A DNA stretch of 64,000 nt, from positions 310,001-374,000 of the forward strand of contig NZ_CANLDB010000003.1 of the NCBI RefSeq assembly GCF_947489365.1, read 5' to 3'. The translations under genes and the position numbers were made by a program. Source of the DNA: an uncultured Nocardioides sp. (GTDB taxonomy: Bacteria; Actinomycetota; Actinomycetes; Propionibacteriales; Nocardioidaceae). Positions 57,002-64,000 of this stretch are shown in pieces (the first letter of the stretch is position 1; the number at the start of each line of letters is the position of its first letter). The notes under the pieces were generated by a model. It worked only from the letters and a program-made list of their open reading frames with translations, was not told where the DNA came from and made no database searches.

Positions 57002-57217
57002 TCAGCGGTCGTAGCGACGCTCCTCGACGTGGGTCGTCTTGTTGCGCTGGCGGTTCATCGCGAGGCTGAGGCCGATCGCGATGATCGAGACGATGATGAA
57101 GATCCAGCCCAGGGCCTCACCGTTGATCGCGTTCTCGATGCCCTGCGGCAGCTGGACCGCGTCGGTGACGAGGATCAGGCCGAGGACCAGCAGGACGATT
57201 CCCAGTCCGATACCCAT
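57002..57217 (-). CDS. small two-helix membrane protein (DUF6458-like)
   Basis: A 71-residue protein with two membrane helices, MGIGLGIVLLVLGLILVTDA and LGWIFIIVSIIAIGLSLAM, joined by a short VQLPQGIENAINGE loop, and a basic C-terminus NRQRNKTTHVEERRYDR. It resembles the widespread actinobacterial small membrane proteins of unknown role. The ATG at 57217 follows AAGGAGTCACC. It stands alone between convergent and tandem neighbours. Confidence 0.85.
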   Translation of the reverse strand: MGIGLGIVLLVLGLILVTDAVQLPQGIENAINGEALGWIFIIVSIIAIGLSLAMNRQRNKTTHVEERRYDR

Positions 57218-57279
57218 GGTGACTCCTTCGACGTCGTGTGTTGAGCAGACCGTAGCCCGAGGTCGGGGGGCTCGTGGCG

Positions 57280-57657
57280 TCAGGGCGCGCCGCGCGGCTC
57301 GTCGGAGCCACCGCGCGTGTCGCTGAGCTCGTCGACCACGAGCAGGTCGTCGCGCACCTGGCCGGCCCGGAACGCCGCGCGACCGATCATGTGGCCGGCC
57401 ACCGGCGCGGTGGTCATCTGGAAGAGCACCACCAGCAGCAGGACCGCCAGCACGGACGCGTCGCGCAGGTGCAGAGCCAGGCCGAGGACGACCAGCACGA
57501 CCCCCAGCACCTGCGGCTTGGTGGCCGAGTGCATCCGGGTCAGGACGTCGGGGAAGCGCAGCATGCCGATGGCCGCGACCAGGCTCAGCAGGGCGCCCAG
57601 CAGGATCAGGACGCCGGCGGTGACGTCGGCCACGGTCGACAGGACGGCCCAGCTCAC
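57280..57657 (-). CDS. mrpG: Mrp Na+/H+ antiporter subunit G
   Basis: A 125-residue subunit. Three hydrophobic helices with family blocks LLGALLSLVAAIGMLRFPDV, LTRMHSATKPQVLGVVLVVL and a third helix before GHMIGRAAFRAGQ are visible. It is the last gene of the six-gene Mrp (Mnh) operon encoding a multi-subunit sodium/proton antiporter for pH and Na+ tolerance. The GTG at 57657 overlaps the F-subunit stop. Confidence 0.93.
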   Translation of the reverse strand: MSWAVLSTVADVTAGVLILLGALLSLVAAIGMLRFPDVLTRMHSATKPQVLGVVLVVLGLALHLRDASVLAVLLLVVLFQMTTAPVAGHMIGRAAFRAGQVRDDLLVVDELSDTRGGSDEPRGAP

Positions 57658-57959
57658 AGTCGGTCCCCCGTCCTCGTCTGGTCGTCGTCCAGGTCGTCCA
57701 CGTCGTCGCTGCCCGGGCTGAAGCGGGCGATGCTCACCGAGCCCACGAAGCCGAGCAGGGTGGCGACGAGGATCAGCGGGACGGCGTCCGTGCTGTCGTC
57801 GACCGCGGCCTGGACCACGATGCCGCCGATGGCGATCGACACCAGCACGTCGAAGGCGATCGCCCGGTCGAGCATGGTCGGGCCGCGGGTGATGCGGACG
57901 ACGACCAGGAGGGCGGCCACGCCGAAGACCACGCCCGAGGCGGTGAGCAGCGCGGTCAT
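57654..57959 (-). CDS. mrpF: Mrp Na+/H+ antiporter subunit F
   Basis: A 101-residue membrane subunit with three helices and the family segment VVRITRGPTMLDRAIAFDVL. The C-terminus is charged (DDVDDLDDDQTRTGDRL). The ATG at 57959 overlaps the E stop by four bases. It is one of the small accessory subunits of the Mrp complex. Confidence 0.93.
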   Translation of the reverse strand: MTALLTASGVVFGVAALLVVVRITRGPTMLDRAIAFDVLVSIAIGGIVVQAAVDDSTDAVPLILVATLLGFVGSVSIARFSPGSDDVDDLDDDQTRTGDRL

Positions 57960-58534
57960 GCGGCCCCCTCGCCGGTCCCGGCGGGCGAGGTGAAGGCGCG
58001 CAGCACCCGCTGCTCCTGCTCGAGGACCCGCTTGCGGGCGTCGTCGACCTGGGTCTCGTCGGTGACGTCCAGGACGTGCAGGAACAGGGTGTGGGTGGAG
58101 CGGCGGGCCTCGACGATCACGCTGCCCGGCACCAGCGACACCAGCTGGGCCGTGAAGGTCATGACCAGGTCGGAGTCCGTCACCAGGTCGACCTCGATGA
58201 CCGCGCTGCGCGCCGTACCGGGCCGCAGGGTCACCCACACCACCTGGGCGCTGGCGACGACGAGGTCGACGACGAACCGGCCGAGCAGGACCAGCACCCC
58301 CCAGAGGTGGACGCGCGGGGCGGCCCGCAGCGGCGGCAGGGGGAAGACCAGGGAGACGAGCACCCCGACCAGGACCCCGGAGACGAGGATCAGCGGGGCG
58401 ACGCTGCCCCACAGCGCGGCCCAGACGAGGGTCAGCCACAGGACCATGGGCCACTGCAGCAGCTGGCGCGGACCCAGGCGTCGACCGTGCTGCTCGGGGA
58501 CGGCCGCCGTGCTCCCGGTCTTCTCGGTGCTCAC
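57956..58534 (-). CDS. mrpE: Mrp Na+/H+ antiporter subunit E
   Basis: A 192-residue subunit. Two or three N-terminal helices (LTLVWAALWGSVAPLILVSG, VLVGVLVSLVFPLP) precede the family-typical VWVTLRPGTARSAVIEVDLV and LVSLVPGSVIVEARRSTHTL segments. The first 30 residues are an extra hydrophilic tail. The GTG at 58534 overlaps the D-subunit stop by four bases (GTGA). Confidence 0.9.
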   Translation of the reverse strand: MSTEKTGSTAAVPEQHGRRLGPRQLLQWPMVLWLTLVWAALWGSVAPLILVSGVLVGVLVSLVFPLPPLRAAPRVHLWGVLVLLGRFVVDLVVASAQVVWVTLRPGTARSAVIEVDLVTDSDLVMTFTAQLVSLVPGSVIVEARRSTHTLFLHVLDVTDETQVDDARKRVLEQEQRVLRAFTSPAGTGEGAA

Positions 58535-60267
58535 TCGAACCCCTCCGACAGGACCGCGCTGAGGTACGGCGCCCGGTCGAGGATGTCGGCGGCGGCGCGG
58601 TCGGTGAGGTCGTACATCGGGCCGCCGATGACGGTGAAGGCGAGGCTGACCCCGACGAGGGCCGCGGCGGGGGCGACCATCAGCGCCGGCAGGCGGCTCG
58701 GCAGCGACCCGGCCTCGAGGAGCTGGTGGAGGTCGCGGTCGGTGCTGTCGGCGGACCGGAGTTCGTGGGCGGTCCTCAGGTCGCGCTCGCCGAACGTGGC
58801 CGGCCCGATGTGGACGTGCCCGCGGTGGTGGACGATCGAGGTCGGCTGACCGCCGGGGGCCTCGCCGCCGGGAGCGGGCAGGACCACGCGCTCGTCCTCG
58901 GGCTCGGGCAGTGCTGCGGCCATCGCGTGCGCCTGCTCGGGGGAGCGCCAGAAGGCGAGGCCCCACGTCTTGGCGACGGCGTACAGGGTCAGGAGGCTGG
59001 TCACGACGCCGGCGGCGACGAGCACCAGTGCCAGCGGCGAGCCGTCCGCGAGCCCGGCCTCGAGGAGGCCCACCTTGCCGATGAAGCCGGACATCGGCGG
59101 GATGCCGGCGAGGTTCATGGCGGGGACGAAGAACAGCACCCCGACGACCGGGGCGAGGCGGGCGAGGCCGCCCATGCGCAGCAGGGCCGTGCTGCCGGCG
59201 CGCGCCTCGATCAGTCCGACCACGAGGAACAGCGAGGTCTGGATGGTGATGTGGTGCGCGACGTAGAAGATCGCGCCCGAGAGCCCGGCCTCGGTGGCCA
59301 GGCCGATCCCGAAGATCATGTAGCCGATGTGCGAGACGAGCGTGAAGGACAGCATGCGCTTGATGTCCGACTGCGCGATCGCCCCGAGGATGCCGACGAT
59401 CATCGTGGCGAGCGCCGCCCCGAGCAGCAGGTTCGTCAGCGGGCTGTCGGGGAAGACGAGGGTCTGGGTCCGCAGGATCGCGTAGACGCCGACCTTGGTG
59501 AGCAGGCCGGCGAAGACGGCGGTGACCGGTGCGGGGGCGGTGGGGTAGCTGTCCGGGAGCCACAGCGACAGCGGGAACACCGCGGCCTTGATGGCGAACG
59601 TGACGAGCAGCAGCAGCTGGATGACCAGGGCCACCGGGTCGGGGAGCTCGTCGACCCGGACGGCGATCTCGGCGAGCCCCAGGGTGCCGACGGCGGAGTA
59701 GGTGACCGCGATCGCGATGAGGAAGAGCATCGACGACAGCAGGTTCACGACGACGTAGATGGTGCCCGCGCGGACGCGGGCAGCGGTCGCGCCCAGCGTC
59801 AGCAGGACGTAGCTGGAGAACAGCAGCATCTCGAACGAGACGAACAGGTTGAACAGGTCGCCGGACAGGAAGGCGTTCGAGACGCCGGCGACGAGCACGA
59901 GGAACGTCGGGTGGTAGATCGAGACCGGCGCCTCGCGGTCCTCCTCGGTGATGCCCTGGCCGAGCGAGTAGACGAGGACGGCGAGGGTCACGATCGCGGA
60001 GACCAGGAGCATGAGGGCGGCCAGCCGGTCGGCGACCAGCGAGATGCCCAGCTCGGCGGGCCAGCCGCCGAGGCGCAGCACCAGCGCCCCCCGGGTGTCG
60101 ACCGCCCAGAGCAGCACCGCGGCGATCACCACGACGGAGCCCAGGACGACCACGCTCACGGTGCGCTGCAGCGACGGTCGGCCGGACAGCATGAGTGCGG
60201 CGCCCGCCCCCAGCAGGGACAGCAGCACGGGCAGCGGCACGAGGGCGGCGAAGCCGAGGTCGGTCAT
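58531..60267 (-). CDS. mrpD: Mrp Na+/H+ antiporter subunit D
   Basis: A 578-residue proton-translocating subunit related to complex I NuoN/NuoM. Fourteen or so helices are visible, with the antiporter-family motifs around FNLFVSFEMLLFSSYVLLTL and LWLPDSYPTAPAPVTAVFAG. A long hydrophilic insert of about 60 residues (AAALPEPEDERVVLPAPGGE region) lies near residue 440-500, before the last helix, and is larger than usual. The ATG at 60267 overlaps the C-subunit stop. Confidence 0.94.
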   Translation of the reverse strand: MTDLGFAALVPLPVLLSLLGAGAALMLSGRPSLQRTVSVVVLGSVVVIAAVLLWAVDTRGALVLRLGGWPAELGISLVADRLAALMLLVSAIVTLAVLVYSLGQGITEEDREAPVSIYHPTFLVLVAGVSNAFLSGDLFNLFVSFEMLLFSSYVLLTLGATAARVRAGTIYVVVNLLSSMLFLIAIAVTYSAVGTLGLAEIAVRVDELPDPVALVIQLLLLVTFAIKAAVFPLSLWLPDSYPTAPAPVTAVFAGLLTKVGVYAILRTQTLVFPDSPLTNLLLGAALATMIVGILGAIAQSDIKRMLSFTLVSHIGYMIFGIGLATEAGLSGAIFYVAHHITIQTSLFLVVGLIEARAGSTALLRMGGLARLAPVVGVLFFVPAMNLAGIPPMSGFIGKVGLLEAGLADGSPLALVLVAAGVVTSLLTLYAVAKTWGLAFWRSPEQAHAMAAALPEPEDERVVLPAPGGEAPGGQPTSIVHHRGHVHIGPATFGERDLRTAHELRSADSTDRDLHQLLEAGSLPSRLPALMVAPAAALVGVSLAFTVIGGPMYDLTDRAAADILDRAPYLSAVLSEGFE

Positions 60268-60710
60268 CGTCGGTCCTCCCCTCGGTCCTCGTCGTGGGTG
60301 TCGGCGGGTCTGTCCTCGTCCTCGGCCTCGTAGCCCTCCGAGACGTCGTCGGCGAGCGCGAGCCGGCGGATGGCTGCGTCCTCGATGTCGTCCTGGACGT
60401 CGTCGTTGCCGTTGAGCTGCCAGCTGCGGTGGGCCATCGCCAGCAGGAACGCGGTGGTGCCCAGCGTGATCACGATGGCGGTGAGCACCAGGGCCTGCGG
60501 CAGCGGGTCCGCCATCGTCTCGGCGTTCGACCCGTCGTACAGGGGCGGGTCGCCGGGGCGGCCTGCGGCGACGAGGAAGCTCACGTTGACGCCGTTGCTC
60601 AGCAGGACCAGGCCGACGAGCACGCGGGTGAGGCTGCGCTCGAGCATGAGGTAGACGCCGGTGCCGACGAGCACGGCCGCGGTGATGACCAGGGGGAGGC
60701 TGACGCTCAT
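60264..60710 (-). CDS. mrpC: Mrp Na+/H+ antiporter subunit C
   Basis: A 148-residue NuoK-like subunit. Three helices: LVITAAVLVGTGVYLMLERS, LVGLVLLSNGVNVSFLVAAG and LVLTAIVITLGTTAFLLAMA, the family core. A charged C-terminal tail of about 50 residues rich in Asp/Glu is longer than in most MrpC proteins. The ATG at 60710 overlaps the A-subunit stop by four bases. Confidence 0.93.
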   Translation of the reverse strand: MSVSLPLVITAAVLVGTGVYLMLERSLTRVLVGLVLLSNGVNVSFLVAAGRPGDPPLYDGSNAETMADPLPQALVLTAIVITLGTTAFLLAMAHRSWQLNGNDDVQDDIEDAAIRRLALADDVSEGYEAEDEDRPADTHDEDRGEDRR

Positions 60711-63619
60711 CGGAAGGCCCTCCGGTCCCGGTTCTCGCGCTCGGAGTCGGTGTCGCCGCCGCGCTCCTCGCGGAGGATGTGGCGGTCCAGGCGCGAGCCG
60801 AAGGTCCGCAGCAGGTCGAGCACGAGGCCGATGACCACCAGGTAGACGCCGACGTCGAAGACCACCGACGAGACCAGGTGCAGCTCGCCGAGCAGCGGGA
60901 CCGTCAGGTAGGTGTCGTAGGTGCGCTGGACCTCCCCGCCGAGGAGCAGGGGGCCGAGGCTGGCGAGGGCGCCGATGAACAGGCCCGTGCCGATCAGCAC
61001 GCCGGCGTCGACGGGGGCGGCCTCGTCGAGCTCGTACCGGCCGCCGGCGAGGTAGCGCACCATCAGCGCCAGGCCGGCCACGATGCCGCCGGCGAACCCG
61101 CCGCCGGGCAGGTTGTGGCCCGCGATCAGCAGGTAGACCGAGAAGACCATGATCGTGTGGAAGACGAGGCGGGTGACGACCTCGAAGATGATCGAGCGCC
61201 GGTCGGGGCTCAGGGTCCGGGGGCCGGGCAGCCAGACCCGTCGTCCGCCGGACGACGGCAGCTTCTGGACGTCGGTCGGGTAGGGGATGTCGCGCACGCG
61301 CCGGATGCCGGAGGTGCGGCTGTCGAGGAAGATCAGGCTGGCGACGCCGGTGGCCGCGGCGACGAGGACGGCGATCTCACCGAGGGTGTCCCAGGCGCGG
61401 ATGTCGACGAGGGTGATGTTGACGACGTTGCGGCCGTAGCCGTACTCGTACGCCGCCTCGGCGAACGCCTGCGAGATCGGCGTCGAGGACCGGGCGTTGG
61501 CCGCGACCAGCAGGAAGCCGGCGACGGCGATCCCGACGCCCGCGCCGAGCGCCATCCGCCAGTAGCGGCTGCGGCTCAGCGGGCGGTCGCTGAAGAACGG
61601 GGGCAGGCGGCGCAGCACGAGGACGAAGACGACGAGGCTGACGGTCTCGACCAGCACCTGGGTCAGCGCGATGTCGGGGGCGCCGTGGATCAGGAAGAGG
61701 AGCGCGGTGCCGTAGCCGGTGACCCCGGCCAGCGTCACGGCCCGCAGGCGCCGGCGCGAGCGGGCGGCCACGACGGCGGCCAGGACGAGGACCGCGGCCA
61801 GGATCACCTGCGCGGGTCGGTCCCACATCACGACGTCGACCCCTCCCGCGGCGCCGAGGGCGAGGATCGTCGCGCCACCGGGCAGGACGAGCACCACGAC
61901 GAGGATGACCGCGAGGTAGCCGGACACCGAACCGCGCTGGAAGGCGCCGGTGGTCTCGATCGCGGCGCGGTCGAGCAGGCGCATCAGGAACCGGTAGGCG
62001 CCCTCGGCGGACAGGCGGTCCGAGACCAGCCCGCCCGCGCGGCAGACGGTGGCCCGGGCGGCGAAGAGCGCGGCGCCGCCGGCCAGCGTCAGCGCGCTCA
62101 GCAGCAGCGGGAGCTCGAGGCCGTGCCAGAGGGCGAGGTACTCCTCGGCCGGGCCCGGCAGCGCGTCGGCGTACAGCCCGAAGGCGTCGGTGAGGGCGTA
62201 GCCGCTGAACCCGAGGACGACGGTCAGGGCGGCGAGCAGCACCGGGGCGGCGGCGAACGGTGGCGGGACCGGGGTGACCGGGGTGGGCTCGAGGCCGCGC
62301 TTGGTCCAGAAGGCCCCCCACAGGAACCGCAGCGTGTAGCCGGCGGTGAAGGCGGACCCGACCATCAGCCCGGCGAGCACCAGCCACCCGGCGTACGGCG
62401 GGACCCCGGCGACCTCGCCCTCGGTGAGCTCGAGGACGGCGGCCCACACCGTCTCCTTGCCGACGAAGCCGAGCAGCGGCGGGACGCCGGCCATGGAGGC
62501 GCCGGCGATCGTGGCGGCGACGGCGACGACCGGCATCGCGCGGCCGACCCCGGACAGCTCGCGCAGGTCCCGCGTGCCGGTCTGGTGGTCGATGATGCCG
62601 ACGCTCAGGAAGAGGGTCGCTTTGAAGAGCGCGTGGGCCACCAGCATCGCGAGGCCCGCCAGCGCGGCGGTGCGCGTCCCGATGCCGAACAGCACCATGA
62701 GGAAGCCGAGCTGGCTGACGGTGCCGTACGCGAGGAGGAGCTTGACGTCCACCTGCCGCAGCGCGCGCCAGCCGCCGAGCAGCATGGTGACGGTGCCGAG
62801 GGTCAGGATCACCAGGTGCCAGCCGGGGACGGTGGCGAACACGGGCGCGAGCAGGGCGACGAGGTAGACGCCGGCCTTCACCATCGACGCGGCGTGCAGG
62901 TAGGCGCTGACCGGCGTGGGCGCCGCCATCGCGCCCGGCAGCCAGAACTGGAACGGGACGAGCGCCGACTTGCTGAGCGCCCCGACCAGGATCAGGAGCA
63001 CCGCGACGACGAGCGTGGCCGACTCCGGCGGCGGGTCCGCGAGGATCTCGCTGATCCGCAGCGTGCCGGCCTCGCGGCCGAGGAGCAGCATCCCGACGAG
63101 CATCGTCAGCCCGCCGAGGGTGGTGACGATCAGCGCCTCCATCGCCGCCAGACGGTTCGCTCGCTTGAGCGGGTCGAAGCCGATCAGGAGGTAGGAGAAG
63201 ACGGTGGTGAGCTCCCAGAACACGTAGAGCAGGAGCAGGTCGTCGGCGAGGACGAGGCCGAGCATCGCGCCGACGAAGCCCATGAAGGCCGTGCTGAAGG
63301 CGACCAGGCCGTCCTCGCCGGTGTGGAAGTACCAGGAGCAGTAGGCCAGGACGAGGGCCCCGATGCCCGCGACGACGAGCACCATCACCCACTGCAGCAG
63401 GCCCATCGAGAGGGCCAGCTCCATGTCGATCGCCGGCACCCAGTCGACCGTGGTGCTGACCGCGCCGCCACTCAGGACGATCGGGGCGGCGGTGAGCGCC
63501 CAGGCGAAGGTGACCGCAGGGACGATCGCCAGGACGGCGAAGGTCCACCGTCCGACCCGGCGCACGAGCACCGGAGCGGCCGCTGCGGCAACGAGGTGCG
63601 CCAGGACGAACGCGAGCAA
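60707..63619 (-). CDS. mrpA: Mrp Na+/H+ antiporter subunit A fused with B
   Basis: A 970-residue subunit, first in the operon. The N-terminal two thirds is NuoL-like (LLYVFWELTTVFSYLLIGFD, FWLPGAMAAPTPVSAYLHAA, LGFVGKETVWAAVLELTEG). The following MrpA C-terminal helices contain LFLIHGAPDIALTQVLVETV, and the last 150 or so residues are an MrpB domain (LVFHTIMVFSVYLLIAGHNL, PGGGFAGGIVAGLALMVRYL), so there is no separate MrpB gene, as is common in actinobacteria. The start is the TTG at 63619, preceded by GAGAGG; no ATG or GTG fits better. Confidence 0.93.
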   Translation of the reverse strand: MLAFVLAHLVAAAAAPVLVRRVGRWTFAVLAIVPAVTFAWALTAAPIVLSGGAVSTTVDWVPAIDMELALSMGLLQWVMVLVVAGIGALVLAYCSWYFHTGEDGLVAFSTAFMGFVGAMLGLVLADDLLLLYVFWELTTVFSYLLIGFDPLKRANRLAAMEALIVTTLGGLTMLVGMLLLGREAGTLRISEILADPPPESATLVVAVLLILVGALSKSALVPFQFWLPGAMAAPTPVSAYLHAASMVKAGVYLVALLAPVFATVPGWHLVILTLGTVTMLLGGWRALRQVDVKLLLAYGTVSQLGFLMVLFGIGTRTAALAGLAMLVAHALFKATLFLSVGIIDHQTGTRDLRELSGVGRAMPVVAVAATIAGASMAGVPPLLGFVGKETVWAAVLELTEGEVAGVPPYAGWLVLAGLMVGSAFTAGYTLRFLWGAFWTKRGLEPTPVTPVPPPFAAAPVLLAALTVVLGFSGYALTDAFGLYADALPGPAEEYLALWHGLELPLLLSALTLAGGAALFAARATVCRAGGLVSDRLSAEGAYRFLMRLLDRAAIETTGAFQRGSVSGYLAVILVVVLVLPGGATILALGAAGGVDVVMWDRPAQVILAAVLVLAAVVAARSRRRLRAVTLAGVTGYGTALLFLIHGAPDIALTQVLVETVSLVVFVLVLRRLPPFFSDRPLSRSRYWRMALGAGVGIAVAGFLLVAANARSSTPISQAFAEAAYEYGYGRNVVNITLVDIRAWDTLGEIAVLVAAATGVASLIFLDSRTSGIRRVRDIPYPTDVQKLPSSGGRRVWLPGPRTLSPDRRSIIFEVVTRLVFHTIMVFSVYLLIAGHNLPGGGFAGGIVAGLALMVRYLAGGRYELDEAAPVDAGVLIGTGLFIGALASLGPLLLGGEVQRTYDTYLTVPLLGELHLVSSVVFDVGVYLVVIGLVLDLLRTFGSRLDRHILREERGGDTDSERENRDRRAFR

Positions 63620-63781
63620 GGTCGGCCTCTCGGGGAGAAGGTGAGGTCGGCTCTCTCATCCTAGTGGCTCCCGCCTGACCGCCGACCACGCCAGGAGGGA
63701 CCCAGCCCTTGACGAGTTCTGTCACGCGTGATGGATTGTCACCACGAGGTGTGACACACGTCACGCGGAGGGCGGTGCGTC
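63620..63781. promoter_or_regulatory. divergent promoter region of the Mrp operon and an OhrR-like gene
   Basis: 162 bases without a gene between the TTG of mrpA and the ATG at 63782. It contains GTCACGCGTGATGG and CGTGTGACACACGTCACGC-like segments near 63720-63770, including inverted repeats (GTGTGACACAC), which are candidate operators for the MarR-type regulator. Confidence 0.4.
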
Positions 63782-64000
63782 ATGGGGACGCCGAGCGGGG
63801 ACCAGCCGGACGGCGCCGGGCTGCGGCTCGACGACCAGCTCTGCTTCGCTGTGTACGCCGCCTCCAACGCGATCGTGCGGAGCTACCGGCCGCGGCTGGC
63901 CGAGATCGGTCTGACCTACCCGCAGTACCTCGTGATGCTCACGCTGTGGCAGGACGGCGACACACCGGTCGGTCGCATCGCGACCCGGCTCGAGCTCGAC
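63782..64000 (+). CDS. OhrR-like MarR-family regulator (cut at right edge)
   Basis: The first 73 codons of a MarR protein. LDDQLCFAVYAASNAIVRSY matches the OhrR N-terminus, where the Cys (here at about 21) is the peroxide-sensing residue; LTYPQYLVMLTLWQDGDTPV and the start of the HTH (VGRIATRLELD) follow. OhrR proteins repress an organic-hydroperoxide resistance gene, often the next one, which would be outside the window. The ATG is at 63782. Family certain, oxidant sensing inferred. Confidence 0.88.
   Translation, partial: MGTPSGDQPDGAGLRLDDQLCFAVYAASNAIVRSYRPRLAEIGLTYPQYLVMLTLWQDGDTPVGRIATRLELD

Noticed and set aside
60779..63664. 961-residue plus-strand open frame
   Set aside because: Antisense to mrpA; Glu/Asp/Gln/Arg-rich throughout with no domain.
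1..64000. tRNA, rRNA, insertion sequences, integrases or prophage genes
   Set aside because: None seen; no transposase or integrase motifs and no tRNA-like cloverleaf noticed by eye. A covariance-model scan would be the decisive test for small RNAs.

Overview
The window is a contiguous piece of chromosome from a very high-GC Gram-positive bacterium, almost certainly an actinobacterium and most likely close to Nocardioides or another Nocardioidaceae. This is inference: the support is the extreme third-position GC, frequent GTG starts with 1-8 base stop/start overlaps, BTAD/SARP-type and PucR-type regulators, cyclase-ATPase proteins, a DesA3-like desaturase with its reductase, and a fused long MrpA. 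I saw no rRNA, tRNA, CRISPR array, transposase or phage gene. Strand use switches often and the genes are packed in short operons.

Layout. 1-11 kb: a cut ArsR regulator beside an alpha/beta hydrolase, a glutathionyl-hydroquinone-reductase-like enzyme, three tandem small secreted proteins, a drug-type MFS pump divergent from a double-MarR repressor, an ECF sigma/anti-sigma pair, a CHRD protein with a class F sortase, a metal-efflux CDF pump, an SRPBCC protein and a small CxxC protein. 11-18 kb: an acid-catabolism locus (MHS transporter, class I fumarase, SDR, CaiB-type CoA transferase, GntR/FCD regulator, EamA exporter) with palindromic operators. 18-22 kb: E1alpha, E1beta and E2 of a branched-chain 2-oxoacid dehydrogenase.

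22-33 kb is the most unusual part. It has a lone cyclic-nucleotide-binding protein; a minus-strand operon of two tiny acidic peptides that share a DVEGH(K/G)RR motif, an MFS transporter fused to a cyclic-nucleotide-binding domain, a GAF protein and a cytoplasmic subtilisin-like protease; and two paralogous class III cyclase/STAND-ATPase proteins, each beside a Crp-family regulator. I propose that this is one cyclic-nucleotide-controlled peptide maturation and export (or signalling) system. That link is inference from gene order and domains.

33-37 kb: a GlsB/YeaQ membrane protein and two receptor Ser/Thr kinases with related extracellular domains flanking an HTH protein. 37-49 kb: an epimerase, an M1 metallopeptidase lipoprotein, a GNAT, an amidohydrolase, an SGNH lipoprotein, a PucR regulator, a ferredoxin reductase plus fatty-acid desaturase, a hydrolase and an LLM oxidoreductase. 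49-57 kb: a large BTAD/ATPase regulator, a secreted RCC1-repeat protein, a double GNAT, a hemerythrin-like protein, a VOC protein, an enoyl-CoA hydratase and a small membrane protein. 57-63.6 kb: the six-gene Mrp Na+/H+ antiporter operon. An OhrR-like MarR gene is cut by the right edge. Several short intergenic repeat families occur in two copies each.
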